Assembly: GCF_021648825.1 (NCBI RefSeq)
Contig: NZ_JAKJHS010000007.1
Span: forward strand, 158,369 to 222,368
Length of the DNA stretch: 64,000 nucleotides
Source of the DNA: Rhizobium halophilum
GTDB lineage: Bacteria > Pseudomonadota > Alphaproteobacteria > Rhizobiales > Rhizobiaceae
Direction: 5' to 3'
The notes beneath the pieces were generated by a model. It saw only the letters and a program-made list of their open reading frames with translations. It was not told the origin of the DNA and ran no database searches. Positions 48,166-59,708 of the stretch are shown piece by piece; within the stretch, counting starts at the first letter, position 1; each line of letters begins with the position of its first letter. The position numbers and the translations under genes were made by a program.

Positions 48166-48780
48166 CTAGGCCGCAGCTGCCAGCTCCACGATACGCGCGT
48201 CGGCGTCCGCCAGAGCTTTGTCAAAGGCCTCCGGCCCAAAGGCTGTTCCTTCGACGTAAACCACCTCCACGTCCGTCATGCCCATGAACGATAGGATCGT
48301 CTTCAGGTACGGGACGGCATGGTTCATGCCCATGGCCGGACCTTCGGAATAGATGCCGGCGGCTGAAAGGACGATGTAAACCTTCTTGCCGGTGGCAAGT
48401 CCTTCGGGACCTTCGGCGGTATAGCGGAACGTCACGCCGGCGCGGGCAACATTGTCGATCCACGACTTGAGCGTCGAGTAGATGTTGAAGTTGATGAGAC
48501 CGGTCGCCAGCACGATGGTATCGGCGGCAAGAAGCTCGGCTACGAGTTCATCCGAAGCTGCAGCCGCGGCAGCCTCTTCAGGAGTGCGATCGGCCGCCTG
48601 TTTGCGGATGGCGGATGTCGTGACGGTGTCGAGGTGGGCGATCGGCGTCTCTCCCAGGTCGCGATGGACCACGGTGGCGTCTGCCTGCTTTGACTTCAGC
48701 TTCTCGACGAGATCGAGCGCAACCTTGGTTGAGACGGATTCGGCGCGGGGACTGGAGGTGACGAGGAGGATGGATGACAT
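48166..48780 (-). CDS. azoR: FMN-dependent NADH-azoreductase
   Basis: 204 residues from ATG 48780 (GGAAGATCACC upstream). Flavodoxin-like fold: ILLVTSSPRAESVSTKVA at the N terminus binds FMN; LINFNIYSTLKSWIDNVARAGVTFRY-type middle (key NFNIYS, LKSWID); and LSAAGIYSEGPAMGMNHAVPYLKT. Reduces azo and quinone compounds. Divergent from a LysR regulator, which probably controls it; family knowledge supports that pairing (as in MdaB/AzoR systems). Confidence 0.93.
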   Translation of the reverse strand: MSSILLVTSSPRAESVSTKVALDLVEKLKSKQADATVVHRDLGETPIAHLDTVTTSAIRKQAADRTPEEAAAAAASDELVAELLAADTIVLATGLINFNIYSTLKSWIDNVARAGVTFRYTAEGPEGLATGKKVYIVLSAAGIYSEGPAMGMNHAVPYLKTILSFMGMTDVEVVYVEGTAFGPEAFDKALADADARIVELAAAA

Positions 48781-48915
48781 GGTGATCTTCCTGACTTGTT
48801 TGGCTGACTTGGGAGGTCGTCGCGGGGAGGTAGGCCGCGCTCGCGAGCAAGAGATAACTCTGGACACCTATCGAGTTAAGCGTGATAATCTCGAAGAGAG
48901 CTATCGAAGATATGG

Positions 48916-49887
48916 ATGGATCCAATGGACGCGAATCCGACGCTCGACCAGTTGCAGGTCTTCCTCGCCGTGGCAGAGACAGGCAGCTTCTCGGCCGCCG
49001 CGCGCAGGCTCAGCCGGGCGCAATCGGTGATCAGCTACACAATCGGAAACCTGGAGTCGCAGTTGGAGGTCCCCTTGTTCGAACGGGCAGGTCTTCGCCA
49101 GCCGAGGCTGACGGAGGCGGGCCGTGCCATGCTTCCAGACGCGCGCAGGATCGTTGCGGATCTTCAAGTGATGCGCTCGCGCGCCAAGAGCATGAAGCAG
49201 GGCCTTGAGCCGGAGCTTTCGCTTGCCATCAGCGTCATGGTGCCGGCGGACGCCGTGGTCGAAGAGCTTCGTGAGTTTGGCAAACGCTTCCCGACGGTCG
49301 CCTTGAGCCTGAACGTCGGGGAACTGGGCATGGTCATGGACATGGTGTCGACCGGTCGGGCCGGCATCGGCCTTGGCGGGGCGCTGCCGAAGCCGGATGA
49401 CACGATCCACGCGGAGAAGATTGGCCACTCCTTCATGCTTCCGGTTGCTGCAGCCGATCATCCGCTCGCGCGGCTGGAACGCCCGTTGACGCTGGCCGAT
49501 GTTCGCGAGGAAACGCAACTTGTGGTGACGGATGCCTCTGGCTTGACCAAGGGGCGGGACTTCAATGTCCTGTCGTTCAAGACCTGGCGGGTGAGCGACA
49601 TCGCTACCAAGCACCAGTTGATCCGCGGCGGCCTCGGCTGGGGCGGGCTGCCTGCACCCCTGGTGCGCGAGGACCTGCAGAGCGGGCGGCTCGTGGCCCT
49701 GCGGCTTGAAGCTTATGAGCAGGGGGAATATCCGCTCTATGCGTTGCGGAAGGTGTCCAGCCCGACAGGTCCGGCAGGATCATGGCTGGTGGAGGCCTTC
49801 AGGAGGAGGCTTTCCAGCTGCCCCAGTGCCGATGAGTTTGCCGTCACGATCGAAGCGCACAGGTCTTGGATCGATGCGGCCGAGTAG
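48916..49887 (+). CDS. LysR-family transcriptional regulator
   Basis: 323 residues. N-terminal HTH: LDQLQVFLAVAETGSFSAAARRLSRAQSVISYTIGNLE (residues about 9-45); PBP-like effector domain from about 90. Starts are ATG 48916 or 48925. It is divergent from azoR across about 135 bases, which contains the direct repeat CTATCGA at 48868-48874 and 48901-48907, a possible operator region. The inducer is not known. Confidence 0.93.
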   Translation: MDPMDANPTLDQLQVFLAVAETGSFSAAARRLSRAQSVISYTIGNLESQLEVPLFERAGLRQPRLTEAGRAMLPDARRIVADLQVMRSRAKSMKQGLEPELSLAISVMVPADAVVEELREFGKRFPTVALSLNVGELGMVMDMVSTGRAGIGLGGALPKPDDTIHAEKIGHSFMLPVAAADHPLARLERPLTLADVREETQLVVTDASGLTKGRDFNVLSFKTWRVSDIATKHQLIRGGLGWGGLPAPLVREDLQSGRLVALRLEAYEQGEYPLYALRKVSSPTGPAGSWLVEAFRRRLSSCPSADEFAVTIEAHRSWIDAAE

Positions 49888-50077
49888 TCCAGCCGATTGA
49901 CGCTCCTTCGCAACAGAGCTAGAACGGCGTCACGGTCAGCAGTTCACCAAGGCGTCGCCGTCCCTTCAAGGGAAGCTAAACCTGCGATTTGAGATCATCA
50001 GCACTTATCTCGTGCCGAAGTCGACAAGACGGCGACCATCGACCACCTTATCCGGAACGGCACATCGAGGATAAGAG

Positions 50078-50638
50078 ATGACCAGAACCATCTTTCCGAT
50101 GGAAGTCGCCGACATTTCCGCTTTCGCCAAATCCTTGCGCGAACAACTCGGCAGGCTCGATCACAAGCCCAGCCACGTGGAGATGCTCAATCTGTTGAGC
50201 CGCGCCGGGGGCTACCGCAATTACCAGCACTTCCGCTCCACGGTCTGCAGAGCCGAGGTCTTGCTGGACTGGCAGTTTGATGGGGAGACACTGCCGGTGC
50301 CGGATGAGGAGCGGGTGAAGAAGACCCTTCGGGTCTTCGACCGCAGCGGACGCATTATCCGCTGGCCGAGCAAGCGATCGCAGCAGGAGCTTTGCTTGTG
50401 GTACCTGTGGGGTAGGATCCCGGCGGGCGAAACTTTTTCGGAGCCGCAGATCAACCTCCTTCTCGGTGCCTTGCATCTCTTTGGAGACGCCGCGCTCCTG
50501 CGCCGCGACCTGGTGGACATGGGACTCATGCGGCGAAACAGGGATGGCAGCGACTACCGGCGAAATGAGAAGGAGGCGCCGCTGGAGCTCACCTTGCTGA
50601 ACCGCCGGATGAAGGAGGCGGCGCGCGAGGCTGCTTGA
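50078..50638 (+). CDS. DUF2087-domain protein (putative regulator)
   Basis: 186 residues. N-terminal helical part SHVEMLNLLSRAGGYRNYQHFR, then the DUF2087 part (about 95-170) with LWYLWGRIPAGETFSEPQIN and DAALLRRDLVDMGLMRRNRDGSDYRR, a wHTH-like fold seen in ArsR-type fusions. GAGGATAAGAG precedes the start. Probably DNA-binding; targets unknown. It lies convergent with cpdB. Confidence 0.85.
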   Translation: MTRTIFPMEVADISAFAKSLREQLGRLDHKPSHVEMLNLLSRAGGYRNYQHFRSTVCRAEVLLDWQFDGETLPVPDEERVKKTLRVFDRSGRIIRWPSKRSQQELCLWYLWGRIPAGETFSEPQINLLLGALHLFGDAALLRRDLVDMGLMRRNRDGSDYRRNEKEAPLELTLLNRRMKEAAREAA

Positions 50639-50666
50639 GGGCAGCCACGCATTTCTCCCGCCGGCG

Positions 50667-52652
<1,986 letters not shown>

Positions 52653-52779
52653 GGTCAATCCCCAGGATGATCTTGTCGAAGATTATGCGCAATCGCACAG
52701 AAGTACATCGGCAAAATGACGGCGCTCCTCCGTCACATCCTATAAGGGTAGTTGAAAAAGATACAATTTAAGATAAGCT

Positions 52780-53520
52780 GTGGCAGAGTTCTGGACCCGG
52801 GGGTTTGATATGTGGCGCATTGTGCTCATCGGGGGATTGGGAGGTGTTCTACCTAGCCTCCTAGACAAGGTTCAGGCGTGGAACAGCGGGGAGGTCGCCC
52901 GATGGCTGGAAAGCGCGCCCAATCCGCTGATCGCTATCTTGGTTGCCGCGGTTCCGATCGCCTTCTACTTTCTCTGCGGCGCGTTGATTGCCGCCATCTA
53001 CGAAAGCCAAAGTGCGCAGAAGGCGCTGCTGATCGGCCTTGGCGCGCCGGCTTTCATCCTGAGCGCCGTCAACAACACGAACGATCAGCCGAACCAGATC
53101 CAGATTACCGGATCACTTGGCGCAGGTCTGGTCGGAGTGGCCTTCGCTCGATCGGTTGCGGCGTCTCCCGACGTGCAGCTGAAGCTCGATAACTTGGTCA
53201 CCGGTCAAGGCTGCGGCGATTGCTCCGTGACTTTCCTCGGCGAGGGCCGACAGCCGATTGCAAGAGAGCCACTGTCGCAGGCGGCGCAATCGGGACCCCT
53301 CACCGTCCCCGAGGAGACGCAGGTGATATTATTCAACGGATCGGATGCCAACGCGGCCGAACTGGACCTGCGGCAGTTGGAAGCGTCCGGGATGTCGAGC
53401 GAAGGGCCGGTGACGCTGGATGTCGGGATCAGGAGAAGCTACTGGAACGACCTCGCACGATCCTTCGGTGCAAAGGATGTTCAACCGTACAGCTTCAGCA
53501 TCGAATCCGACCAGCGCTGA
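52780..53520 (+). CDS. Inner membrane protein, unknown
   Basis: 246 residues from GTG 52780, or 236 from ATG 52810 (GGGGGTTTGAT upstream). Two or three TM segments (MWRIVLIGGLGGVLPSLL, PLIAILVAAVPIAFYFLCGALIAAIY, and AGLVGVAFARSV), then a hydrophilic domain with CGDC at about 145-148 and a beta-rich tail. No family recognised. Convergent with the PilZ gene after six bases. Confidence 0.65.
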   Translation: MAEFWTRGFDMWRIVLIGGLGGVLPSLLDKVQAWNSGEVARWLESAPNPLIAILVAAVPIAFYFLCGALIAAIYESQSAQKALLIGLGAPAFILSAVNNTNDQPNQIQITGSLGAGLVGVAFARSVAASPDVQLKLDNLVTGQGCGDCSVTFLGEGRQPIAREPLSQAAQSGPLTVPEETQVILFNGSDANAAELDLRQLEASGMSSEGPVTLDVGIRRSYWNDLARSFGAKDVQPYSFSIESDQR

Positions 53521-53526
53521 ACGTGC

Positions 53527-53883
53527 CTACCGCGTCAGAACCGGGCCGACGTCTTTGTGGAAGAAGCGGAAATAGGACGAGACCTGAGCGAGCGCATTGC
53601 TGTTCAGGTTCAACTGAATCCCGATCCTGTTGCCACGGCACCATCGGACGGTGCCTTCCATGAAGCCGAGTTCTTCGCTCTCGAGTTTCACCCTGCTTCC
53701 GGCTGCTGCCGCCAATGCCTCCTCTAGCTCGAGGGCAATGCCCGTCGCGGAAAGATCCACGACCCGTCCCTTCGCGGATTGGGCGAAGTATTTCACCGTG
53801 CCATAGATGCGGGTCCTGGTTCTCTCCGCATTCCGATCGGTCATTGCGAGATCGTTTCCGATTGCCATTCCGAGCATCTCCAT
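53527..53883 (-). CDS. PilZ-domain protein (c-di-GMP binding)
   Basis: 118 residues, with alternative starts at internal Met. The PilZ signature is complete: RTRTRIYGTV (RxxxR) and VVDLSATGIALEL ([D/N]xSxxG), then GTVRWCRGNRIGIQL. It probably binds cyclic di-GMP and acts as a single-domain effector; no partner is visible next to it. Confidence 0.85.
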   Translation of the reverse strand: MEMLGMAIGNDLAMTDRNAERTRTRIYGTVKYFAQSAKGRVVDLSATGIALELEEALAAAAGSRVKLESEELGFMEGTVRWCRGNRIGIQLNLNSNALAQVSSYFRFFHKDVGPVLTR

Positions 53884-53962
53884 CCCCTCTGTCTCAGCAT
53901 TTATCAGATGCCCGTTACCTCACGCTTAGCGCGAATGCTGGGATTTGAGAGAATCGACAGGA

Positions 53963-54430
53963 TCACAGTCCCACGTTGGGGCGGTCAATAATCTCGCGCA
54001 GAGCGAAGCTGGAGTTGATCTTGACGACATGCGGGAGGGCGGAGAGCCAGTCCCTGTGGATCCGTTCGTAGTCTTCCAGGTCCTTTGCAGCGACGCGCAA
54101 GATGTAGTCGTATTCCCCCGACATCAGGTAACAAACGAGGACGTTGGGACAACGTTTCACTGCCGCCTCGAACTCCGTAAGTGTCTTCGCGAACTGCCCC
54201 GACAGCGAGATGTGGACGATGACCATCATCTTGTAGTCGAGCGCCTTGTTGGAAAGCCGCGCGTGATAACCGCTGATGATGGCGTCGGCCTCTAGTGCCG
54301 CCAGGCGGCGCGAACAGGCCGACTGCGACAGCCCGACCCGCTGGGCAAGCTCCGCATTGGAGATCCGCCCCTCCTGCTGGAGAATCCGCATCATCGCAAG
54401 ATCGATCGCGTCTGGCTGCTGCACCTGCAA
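53963..54430 (-). CDS. Lrp/AsnC-family transcriptional regulator (AldR-like)
   Basis: 155 residues from TTG 54430, which has GGGAG four bases before it; an ORF upstream to 54508 lacks such a site. N-terminal wHTH: DAIDLAMMRILQQEGRISNAELAQRVGLSQSACSRRLAALE; C-terminal RAM domain from about 65 with VCYLMSGEYDYILRVAAKD. Divergent from ald across about 150 bases, the usual arrangement in which an Lrp protein activates alanine dehydrogenase in response to alanine. Confidence 0.92.
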   Translation of the reverse strand: MQVQQPDAIDLAMMRILQQEGRISNAELAQRVGLSQSACSRRLAALEADAIISGYHARLSNKALDYKMMVIVHISLSGQFAKTLTEFEAAVKRCPNVLVCYLMSGEYDYILRVAAKDLEDYERIHRDWLSALPHVVKINSSFALREIIDRPNVGL

Positions 54431-54579
54431 GAATCTCCCAATAGGAATGACTAGACTGCAAGTATCCGCGAAAAGGGAGCCGAAGCCAATCCACCTTTGC
54501 AAGGACATTGCTCGCGTTTTTTGCTCTGGTTTCCCCCTTGGGACTATCGGTGAAAACCATCAGAGGAGAGGAACGCTGC

Positions 54580-55698
54580 ATGCGTGTCGGATGCCCGAAG
54601 GAAATCAAGAATCATGAGTATCGTGTCGGCCTGACGCCTGGTGCAGTCCGCGAGTATGTCGCCCATGGCCATGAGGTCTTGATCGAGGCGAAAGCCGGTG
54701 CCGGCATCGGAGCCGACGATGACGCCTACCGCGCTGCCGGCGCACGCATCCTTGGCACGGCCAAGGATGTCTTCGACAGGGCCGACATGGTGGTGAAGGT
54801 AAAAGAACCCCAGCCCCAGGAATGGGCGCAACTGCGTGAAGGCCAGATCCTTTATACGTATCTTCATTTGGCGCCGGATCCGGAACAAACGAAAGGGCTG
54901 CTGGAATCAGGCGTAACGGCGGTAGCGTACGAGACGGTGACCGACGAGCGTGGCGGCCTGCCGCTCCTGGCACCCATGTCGGAAGTGGCCGGCAGGCTTG
55001 CCATTCAGGCGGGGGCAACGGCGTTGCAGAAGGCAAATGGTGGTCGCGGCATCCTTCTCGGTGGGGTGCCGGGCGTTCTGCCCGCGAAGGTAGCGGTGAT
55101 CGGCGGCGGCGTCGTGGGGCTGCATGCGGCGAAGATGGCGGTGGGACTGGGGGCCGATGTGACGATCATCGACCGCTCGCTGCCGCGCCTGCGCCAACTC
55201 GACGATATATTCAACGGCCGCGTCCACACCCGCTACTCGACGATCGACGCCCTTGAAGAGGAGGTATTCGCAGCCGATCTCGTGATCGGCGCGGTGTTGA
55301 TCCCGGGCGCGGCAGCGCCCAAGCTCGTCACCCGCGAGATGCTGTCGGGAATGAAGGCAGGGGCGGTGATGGTCGATGTTGCCATTGATCAGGGTGGATG
55401 TTTCGAGACCTCGCACGCTACCACCCACTCCGACCCGACCTACGAGGTCGATGGCATCGTGCACTATTGCGTCGCCAACATGCCGGGCGCCGTGCCGGTG
55501 ACCTCCGCGCATGCTCTAAACAACGCAACCCTGCACTACGGCCTGGCGCTCGCCGATCGGGGTCTGCGAGCGATCGCCGAAGACAAGCACCTGCGCAACG
55601 GACTCAATGTCCATAGAGGACGTATCGCAAATGCCGCCGTCGCGGATGCACTGGGATACGAGGTTCACGCGCCGGAGAAGCTGTTGGCCGTCGCCTAG
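54580..55698 (+). CDS. ald: Alanine dehydrogenase
   Basis: 372 residues, family length. ATG 54580 after [29 protein letters not shown] is the classic start. NAD loop [24 protein letters not shown] at about residues 168-190 (key GGGVVG), catalytic His in [14 protein letters not shown] and MAPMSE-type (here [13 protein letters not shown]). Interconverts alanine and pyruvate plus ammonia. Regulated by the divergent Lrp gene. Confidence 0.97.
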   Translation: MRVGCPKEIKNHEYRVGLTPGAVREYVAHGHEVLIEAKAGAGIGADDDAYRAAGARILGTAKDVFDRADMVVKVKEPQPQEWAQLREGQILYTYLHLAPDPEQTKGLLESGVTAVAYETVTDERGGLPLLAPMSEVAGRLAIQAGATALQKANGGRGILLGGVPGVLPAKVAVIGGGVVGLHAAKMAVGLGADVTIIDRSLPRLRQLDDIFNGRVHTRYSTIDALEEEVFAADLVIGAVLIPGAAAPKLVTREMLSGMKAGAVMVDVAIDQGGCFETSHATTHSDPTYEVDGIVHYCVANMPGAVPVTSAHALNNATLHYGLALADRGLRAIAEDKHLRNGLNVHRGRIANAAVADALGYEVHAPEKLLAVA

Positions 55699-55769
55699 GC
55701 GGCTGTTGTCTGGCACAGATCATCCGCCAGCACACCGTGCAACCGGGGTGCCCCGTTCGCCCCGGTCCG

Positions 55770-56276
55770 TCAGGTCACGGTACGTTCGCTTGAAAATGCA
55801 GATGGGGCTCTGTCGATACGGCACTGGTAGCAATTGTTGCGGGAGGAGCGGACGTGGATATACGCGATGTCTTGCCGTGCCAGGAGTTCCTTTGCCCGAG
55901 ATGCAATATCCCTTTGCGCCGTGACTGCGCCCGTTCCATAGACGATGCGGTCGTCATGCCCATAGCCGCGCAGGATATAGTCAGGACTGGTTTCAAGAAT
56001 AGGAGGAAGGATATCGCACGCGTCATAACGCCGGCACGCTTGCGCATGCAGGAAGATCGGCCCGGTTTCTGCATAGGGCTGCAACTCGGGGAAGGGGCGG
56101 TAGGCGAGAACGAGAAGCTCTTCACCCTCCGTGATGACGTTCAGGCAGTGGCGACAGGGCATGCCGGCGCCCGATGATGTCAGGCGTTCAGGCTCTTGCC
56201 CATAGGCATCCGGCGAGCCGGACTGCAGAGCTTCGGCATGTTCGGATGCGATTGCGGAAAAGATCAGGGACGTCAT
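55770..56276 (-). CDS. DUF1203-family protein
   Basis: 168 residues from ATG 56276 with GGAGCCTGCAA before it. GMPCRHCLNVITEGEELLVLAYRPF and YAETGPIFLHAQACRRY, then YIHVRSSRNNCYQCRID are typical of DUF1203; paired cysteines (CRHC, CYQC) may bind metal. Function unknown. It is downstream of the GNAT/sseA block on the same strand. Confidence 0.8.
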   Translation of the reverse strand: MTSLIFSAIASEHAEALQSGSPDAYGQEPERLTSSGAGMPCRHCLNVITEGEELLVLAYRPFPELQPYAETGPIFLHAQACRRYDACDILPPILETSPDYILRGYGHDDRIVYGTGAVTAQRDIASRAKELLARQDIAYIHVRSSRNNCYQCRIDRAPSAFSSERTVT

Positions 56277-56343
56277 TTGCAGGCTCCATCGGTTTGTGCC
56301 GATGATCGCGTGGTCTGCTGGCTCCCGCCACCCGTTTCCTGCG

Positions 56344-56907
56344 TCAGCCGTCAAGCGCCCGCAGCAATTCCCGCTCCGTCAACGGCTGGACGATGGCCTC
56401 GTTTGTGGCGACCGGTGAAAAACCCATCATCTGATAGAGCTGGAGAGCGCGCGGATGGTCCAGCGTGTTCGTCGTGACGGTAACCTTCGCAGGCATGTCC
56501 TGCCAGGCAGCATAAAGCGCCTGCTGCAGAAACCACTTGCCGATACCCAAACCAATGGCGTGGTCGAACAGCCCAAAGTAGGAGAGCTCTGTCCAGTCCT
56601 CGGCTTCCTTGGAAAGTTCGAAGAAGCCCGCCGGAGCACCGTTCACGTAAAGCACCGTCACCGAAACCCGCGGATGATGGATGATCGCCGACAGCTGTTC
56701 GTCGCTCAGCCTCAGCCGGTTGTACCAGTGCCAACGCTTGCCTACCCGCCGGTAGAGGTAGCGGTAAAAGTGCAACGGGATTGCGGGTGCCCTGATCACC
56801 GCCGTCTGCAGATTGACCGGGACCGGCAGCGACACTCGAGGCGGCCCCGTCATCTCAAGGCGTGTGACATGTGCCGTCAGTGGCTGCGACTTCTTCGGCA
56901 TGGTCAC
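56344..56907 (-). CDS. GNAT-family N-acetyltransferase
   Basis: 187 residues (GTG 56907; ATG 56901 possible). The acetyl-CoA motif A is HAIGLGIGKWFLQQALYAAW (Q/RxxGxG/A form GLGIGKW) and a motif B follows in DHPRALQLYQMMGFSPV. The start overlaps the sseA stop, so it is co-translated with the sulfurtransferase. Substrate unknown. Confidence 0.86.
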   Translation of the reverse strand: MTMPKKSQPLTAHVTRLEMTGPPRVSLPVPVNLQTAVIRAPAIPLHFYRYLYRRVGKRWHWYNRLRLSDEQLSAIIHHPRVSVTVLYVNGAPAGFFELSKEAEDWTELSYFGLFDHAIGLGIGKWFLQQALYAAWQDMPAKVTVTTNTLDHPRALQLYQMMGFSPVATNEAIVQPLTERELLRALDG

Positions 56908-57758
56908 TCGTCCGATGCGCTCACAACGGGCGTGTCGCTACGGCCGCCCCACTCGGTCCAGGAGCCGTCGTAGAGGGCATTGTCTTCATGTCCAACGGAC
57001 TCAAGTGCGAGCGTGATGATCGCCGCCGTTATGCCCGAACCGCAGCTGGTGACGACAGGACGGCTAAGGTCCAGCCCAGCGTCTTCGAGAATACGGCGCA
57101 GCTCCGGCATGGGTTTGAGCTTTCCATTCGTGGAGAAGAGAGAGGAGGGGAGGTTCTTCGCCCCGGGCATATGGCCCGCCCGAAGGCCCTGCCGCGGCTC
57201 CGGCTCTGCCGCCGTGAAGCGGGCTGCACTGCGAGCATCGGCAACCTGGATCGACCGAGCATCCACGATTGCTTTCATGGTGTCGAGGTCGATCACCTTC
57301 TCCGGTTGGAACGTCGGATTGAAGAGAGCGGGTGCAGGGGCAGGAACATCCGTTTCGAGCGGCCGCCCTTCAGCCTTCCACCCGTCGAGCCCGCCATCGA
57401 GAATGAAGACATTCTGTGCGCCCATAATGCGAAACAGCCACCAACCGCGCGGTGCTGAAAAGATACCGGGGCCGTCGTAGATCACGATCCGGTCGCTCTC
57501 GCTGATCCCCATACGACCAACGGCCTCCGCAAAGACCTCTGGCGAGGGGACCATGTGGGGAAGGTCGCTCGAATGATCGGCAACGGCGTCATGGTTGAAG
57601 CGGACGGCACCGGGGATATGTCCTGCGGCATATTCCGCTTCCGCATTGCGTTGCTGCGCGGGAAGGTAGAAGGACGCATCAACGATGCGAAGATCCGGTG
57701 CGCCGAGCTCCCGATCAAGCCATTCTGACGAGACGACGAAACGGCTGGACTGGTTCAT
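56904..57758 (-). CDS. sseA: 3-mercaptopyruvate sulfurtransferase (two rhodanese domains)
   Basis: 284 residues, normal length. First, non-catalytic rhodanese domain about 10-145, second about 155-280 with the active loop VTSCGSGITAAI (CGSGVTA-type of mercaptopyruvate enzymes). It moves sulfur from mercaptopyruvate to thiophilic acceptors. GAGGTAGCCT precedes the start. First gene of a block sseA-GNAT; alaX and cysK lie upstream on the same strand. Confidence 0.94.
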   Translation of the reverse strand: MNQSSRFVVSSEWLDRELGAPDLRIVDASFYLPAQQRNAEAEYAAGHIPGAVRFNHDAVADHSSDLPHMVPSPEVFAEAVGRMGISESDRIVIYDGPGIFSAPRGWWLFRIMGAQNVFILDGGLDGWKAEGRPLETDVPAPAPALFNPTFQPEKVIDLDTMKAIVDARSIQVADARSAARFTAAEPEPRQGLRAGHMPGAKNLPSSLFSTNGKLKPMPELRRILEDAGLDLSRPVVTSCGSGITAAIITLALESVGHEDNALYDGSWTEWGGRSDTPVVSASDE

Positions 57759-57781
57759 AGGCTACCTCTTCGTGTTAACGC

Positions 57782-58519
57782 TCAGGCGTCGGACGGAGCT
57801 TCGCCGAAGCGGATGCGAAAGCGCTTGTTTTCCTTACCCTTCTTTTCGATCTTGGCAATGTGGATGGCGCCGATCTCGCTGGTGCGTCGTACATGTGTGC
57901 CGCCACAGGGCTGGCTGTCAACGCTGGTGTTATCGCCGATGCAAACGAGGCTGACGCGGCCGAGACCCATTGGCGGGCGGACGTTCTTTGATTTCACAAT
58001 CCCCGGATTGGCAGCGAGTTCATCATCCGTGATCCATTGGACGTAGACGGGATGATCTGCTTTTATCAATTCCATGAGGCGGGTGGTGACGTCATCTTTG
58101 TCGATGGTATCGCTCATGTCGAAGTCGACGCGGGACTCATCTTCGCCGACCGCCGCACCCGTGATCGGATAGGTGCAGACCACAGAGAGAAGATGGCAGG
58201 CGGTGTGCATGCGCATCAAGCGGTGGCGCCGCTCCCAGTCGATCTGCAGGCGGAGCGTTTCGCCCACGGAGGGCCTTGGCTCGCCGTCCAGAGGCATATG
58301 AAGGATGATGTCTTTGCTGCCGCCGTTTCTGGTCTGGCCAAGCCGGATCCTGCTGCCATCGGCGCGCTCCAGATATCCCGTATCGCCAGGTTGACCACCC
58401 GATGTTGCATAGAAGCACGTCCGGTCGAACTCAATACTGCCATCGTCATGAACGGCAGTAACGGTAGCTTTGAGCGTGTTCAGGTAGAAGTCATCGCGGA
58501 AAAGCGCGTCAACGGGCAT
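57782..58519 (-). CDS. Alanyl-tRNA editing protein AlaX
   Basis: 245 residues. Zinc site residues are present: HTACHLLSVVCTYP (HxxxH) and QPCGGTHVRRTSEIG (CxxxH). Resembles the free-standing editing domain of AlaRS and hydrolyses Ser-tRNA(Ala) and Gly-tRNA(Ala). The usual AlaX-M layout with N-terminal FDRTCFYATSGGQPGDTG is seen. It follows cysK after three bases on the same strand. Confidence 0.93.
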   Translation of the reverse strand: MPVDALFRDDFYLNTLKATVTAVHDDGSIEFDRTCFYATSGGQPGDTGYLERADGSRIRLGQTRNGGSKDIILHMPLDGEPRPSVGETLRLQIDWERRHRLMRMHTACHLLSVVCTYPITGAAVGEDESRVDFDMSDTIDKDDVTTRLMELIKADHPVYVQWITDDELAANPGIVKSKNVRPPMGLGRVSLVCIGDNTSVDSQPCGGTHVRRTSEIGAIHIAKIEKKGKENKRFRIRFGEAPSDA

Positions 58520-58522
58520 CGG

Positions 58523-59560
58523 TCAGGCAGCCTCGAAGGGAATGGCGATGTTTGATTCCGTCGTCAGCCACTGCGGGACCGGAAGGTCCTTCGAGCGCAG
58601 GAACTGCGGATTGAACAGCTTGGACTGGTAGCGGTTGCCGTAGTCGCACAGGATGGTGACGATGGTGTGCCCTGGGCCGAGGTCACGGGCCAGGCGAATA
58701 GCGCCGGCGATATTGATGCCGGATGAGCCGCCCAGGCACAGGCCCTCGTTCTCCACGATATCGAAGATGACCGGCAAGGCTTCGGAATCGGGAATCCGAT
58801 AAGAGAAGTCCGGGGTGAAGCCCTCCAGATTGGCCGTTATCCGGCCTTGGCCGATGCCTTCCGTGATCGACGAACCTTCGGACTTGAGCTCGCCCTGCGT
58901 GTAGTACGCGTGGAGAGCCGCGCCTTCGGGATCCGCAAGGCCGATCTTCACGCCCGGCTTCCTTTCCCGCAGGCCCTTGGCAACGCCGGCAAGCGTTCCC
59001 CCGGAGCCGACGGCGCAGATGAAGCCGTCCACCTTTCCGTCCGTTTGCTCCAAGATCTCGACGGCCGTGGTTTCGACGTGGGCGTCGCGGTTGGCGACGT
59101 TGTCAAACTGGTTCGCCCAGATGGCGCCGGCCGGCTCCGTCTTCGCCAGTTCCTCGGCGAGGCGGCCGGAGACTTTCACGTAGTTGTTCGGGTTCTTGTA
59201 GGGCACTGCCGGCACCTCGACCAGTTCCGCACCCAACAGCCGCAGCGCGTCCTTCTTTTCCTGGCTCTGCGTCTCGGGGATCACGATAACGGTTCGATAG
59301 CCGAGCGTCTGGGCAACCAGAGTCAGGCCGATACCGGTGTTGCCCGCTGTGCCCTCGACGATCACGCCCCCCGGCCTCAGCAGCCCCTTTCGCTCAGCGT
59401 CACGGATGATGAAAAGGGCCGCGCGATCTTTCACCGATTGCCCTGGATTGAGGAACTCCGCCTTGCCCAGAATCTCGCAGCCCGTCTCATTGGAGGCGCC
59501 CTTCAAGCGGATGAGGGGGGTGTTGCCGATGGCATCAAGGACGGAGTGATGGAGAGTCAT
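58523..59560 (-). CDS. cysK: Cysteine synthase A family (O-acetylserine sulfhydrylase)
   Basis: 345 residues from ATG 59560, with ORF open to 59611. PLP Lys is in NPGQSVKDRAALFI; phosphate loop EGTAGNTGIGLTLVA; later GSGGTLAGVAKGL and VENEGLCLGGSSGINIAGA. C-terminal extension beyond the E. coli 323 residues. Makes cysteine from O-acetylserine and sulfide. With alaX and sseA it makes a sulfur-amino-acid block. Confidence 0.93.
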   Translation of the reverse strand: MTLHHSVLDAIGNTPLIRLKGASNETGCEILGKAEFLNPGQSVKDRAALFIIRDAERKGLLRPGGVIVEGTAGNTGIGLTLVAQTLGYRTVIVIPETQSQEKKDALRLLGAELVEVPAVPYKNPNNYVKVSGRLAEELAKTEPAGAIWANQFDNVANRDAHVETTAVEILEQTDGKVDGFICAVGSGGTLAGVAKGLRERKPGVKIGLADPEGAALHAYYTQGELKSEGSSITEGIGQGRITANLEGFTPDFSYRIPDSEALPVIFDIVENEGLCLGGSSGINIAGAIRLARDLGPGHTIVTILCDYGNRYQSKLFNPQFLRSKDLPVPQWLTTESNIAIPFEAA

Positions 59561-59708
59561 GTGAAGAGCCTTCTGTTTGGCCTGATGTAAGCCGCACTTC
59601 TCGACCGACAAGGCCGCTCACACAAGCAACCGGTTTCTGCCGCCGGAAGGAAAGCGAGAAATTTTTGCCGATGCTGGTCGTGCCGTCAAATCCAGAGGGT
59701 ACGGCCGT

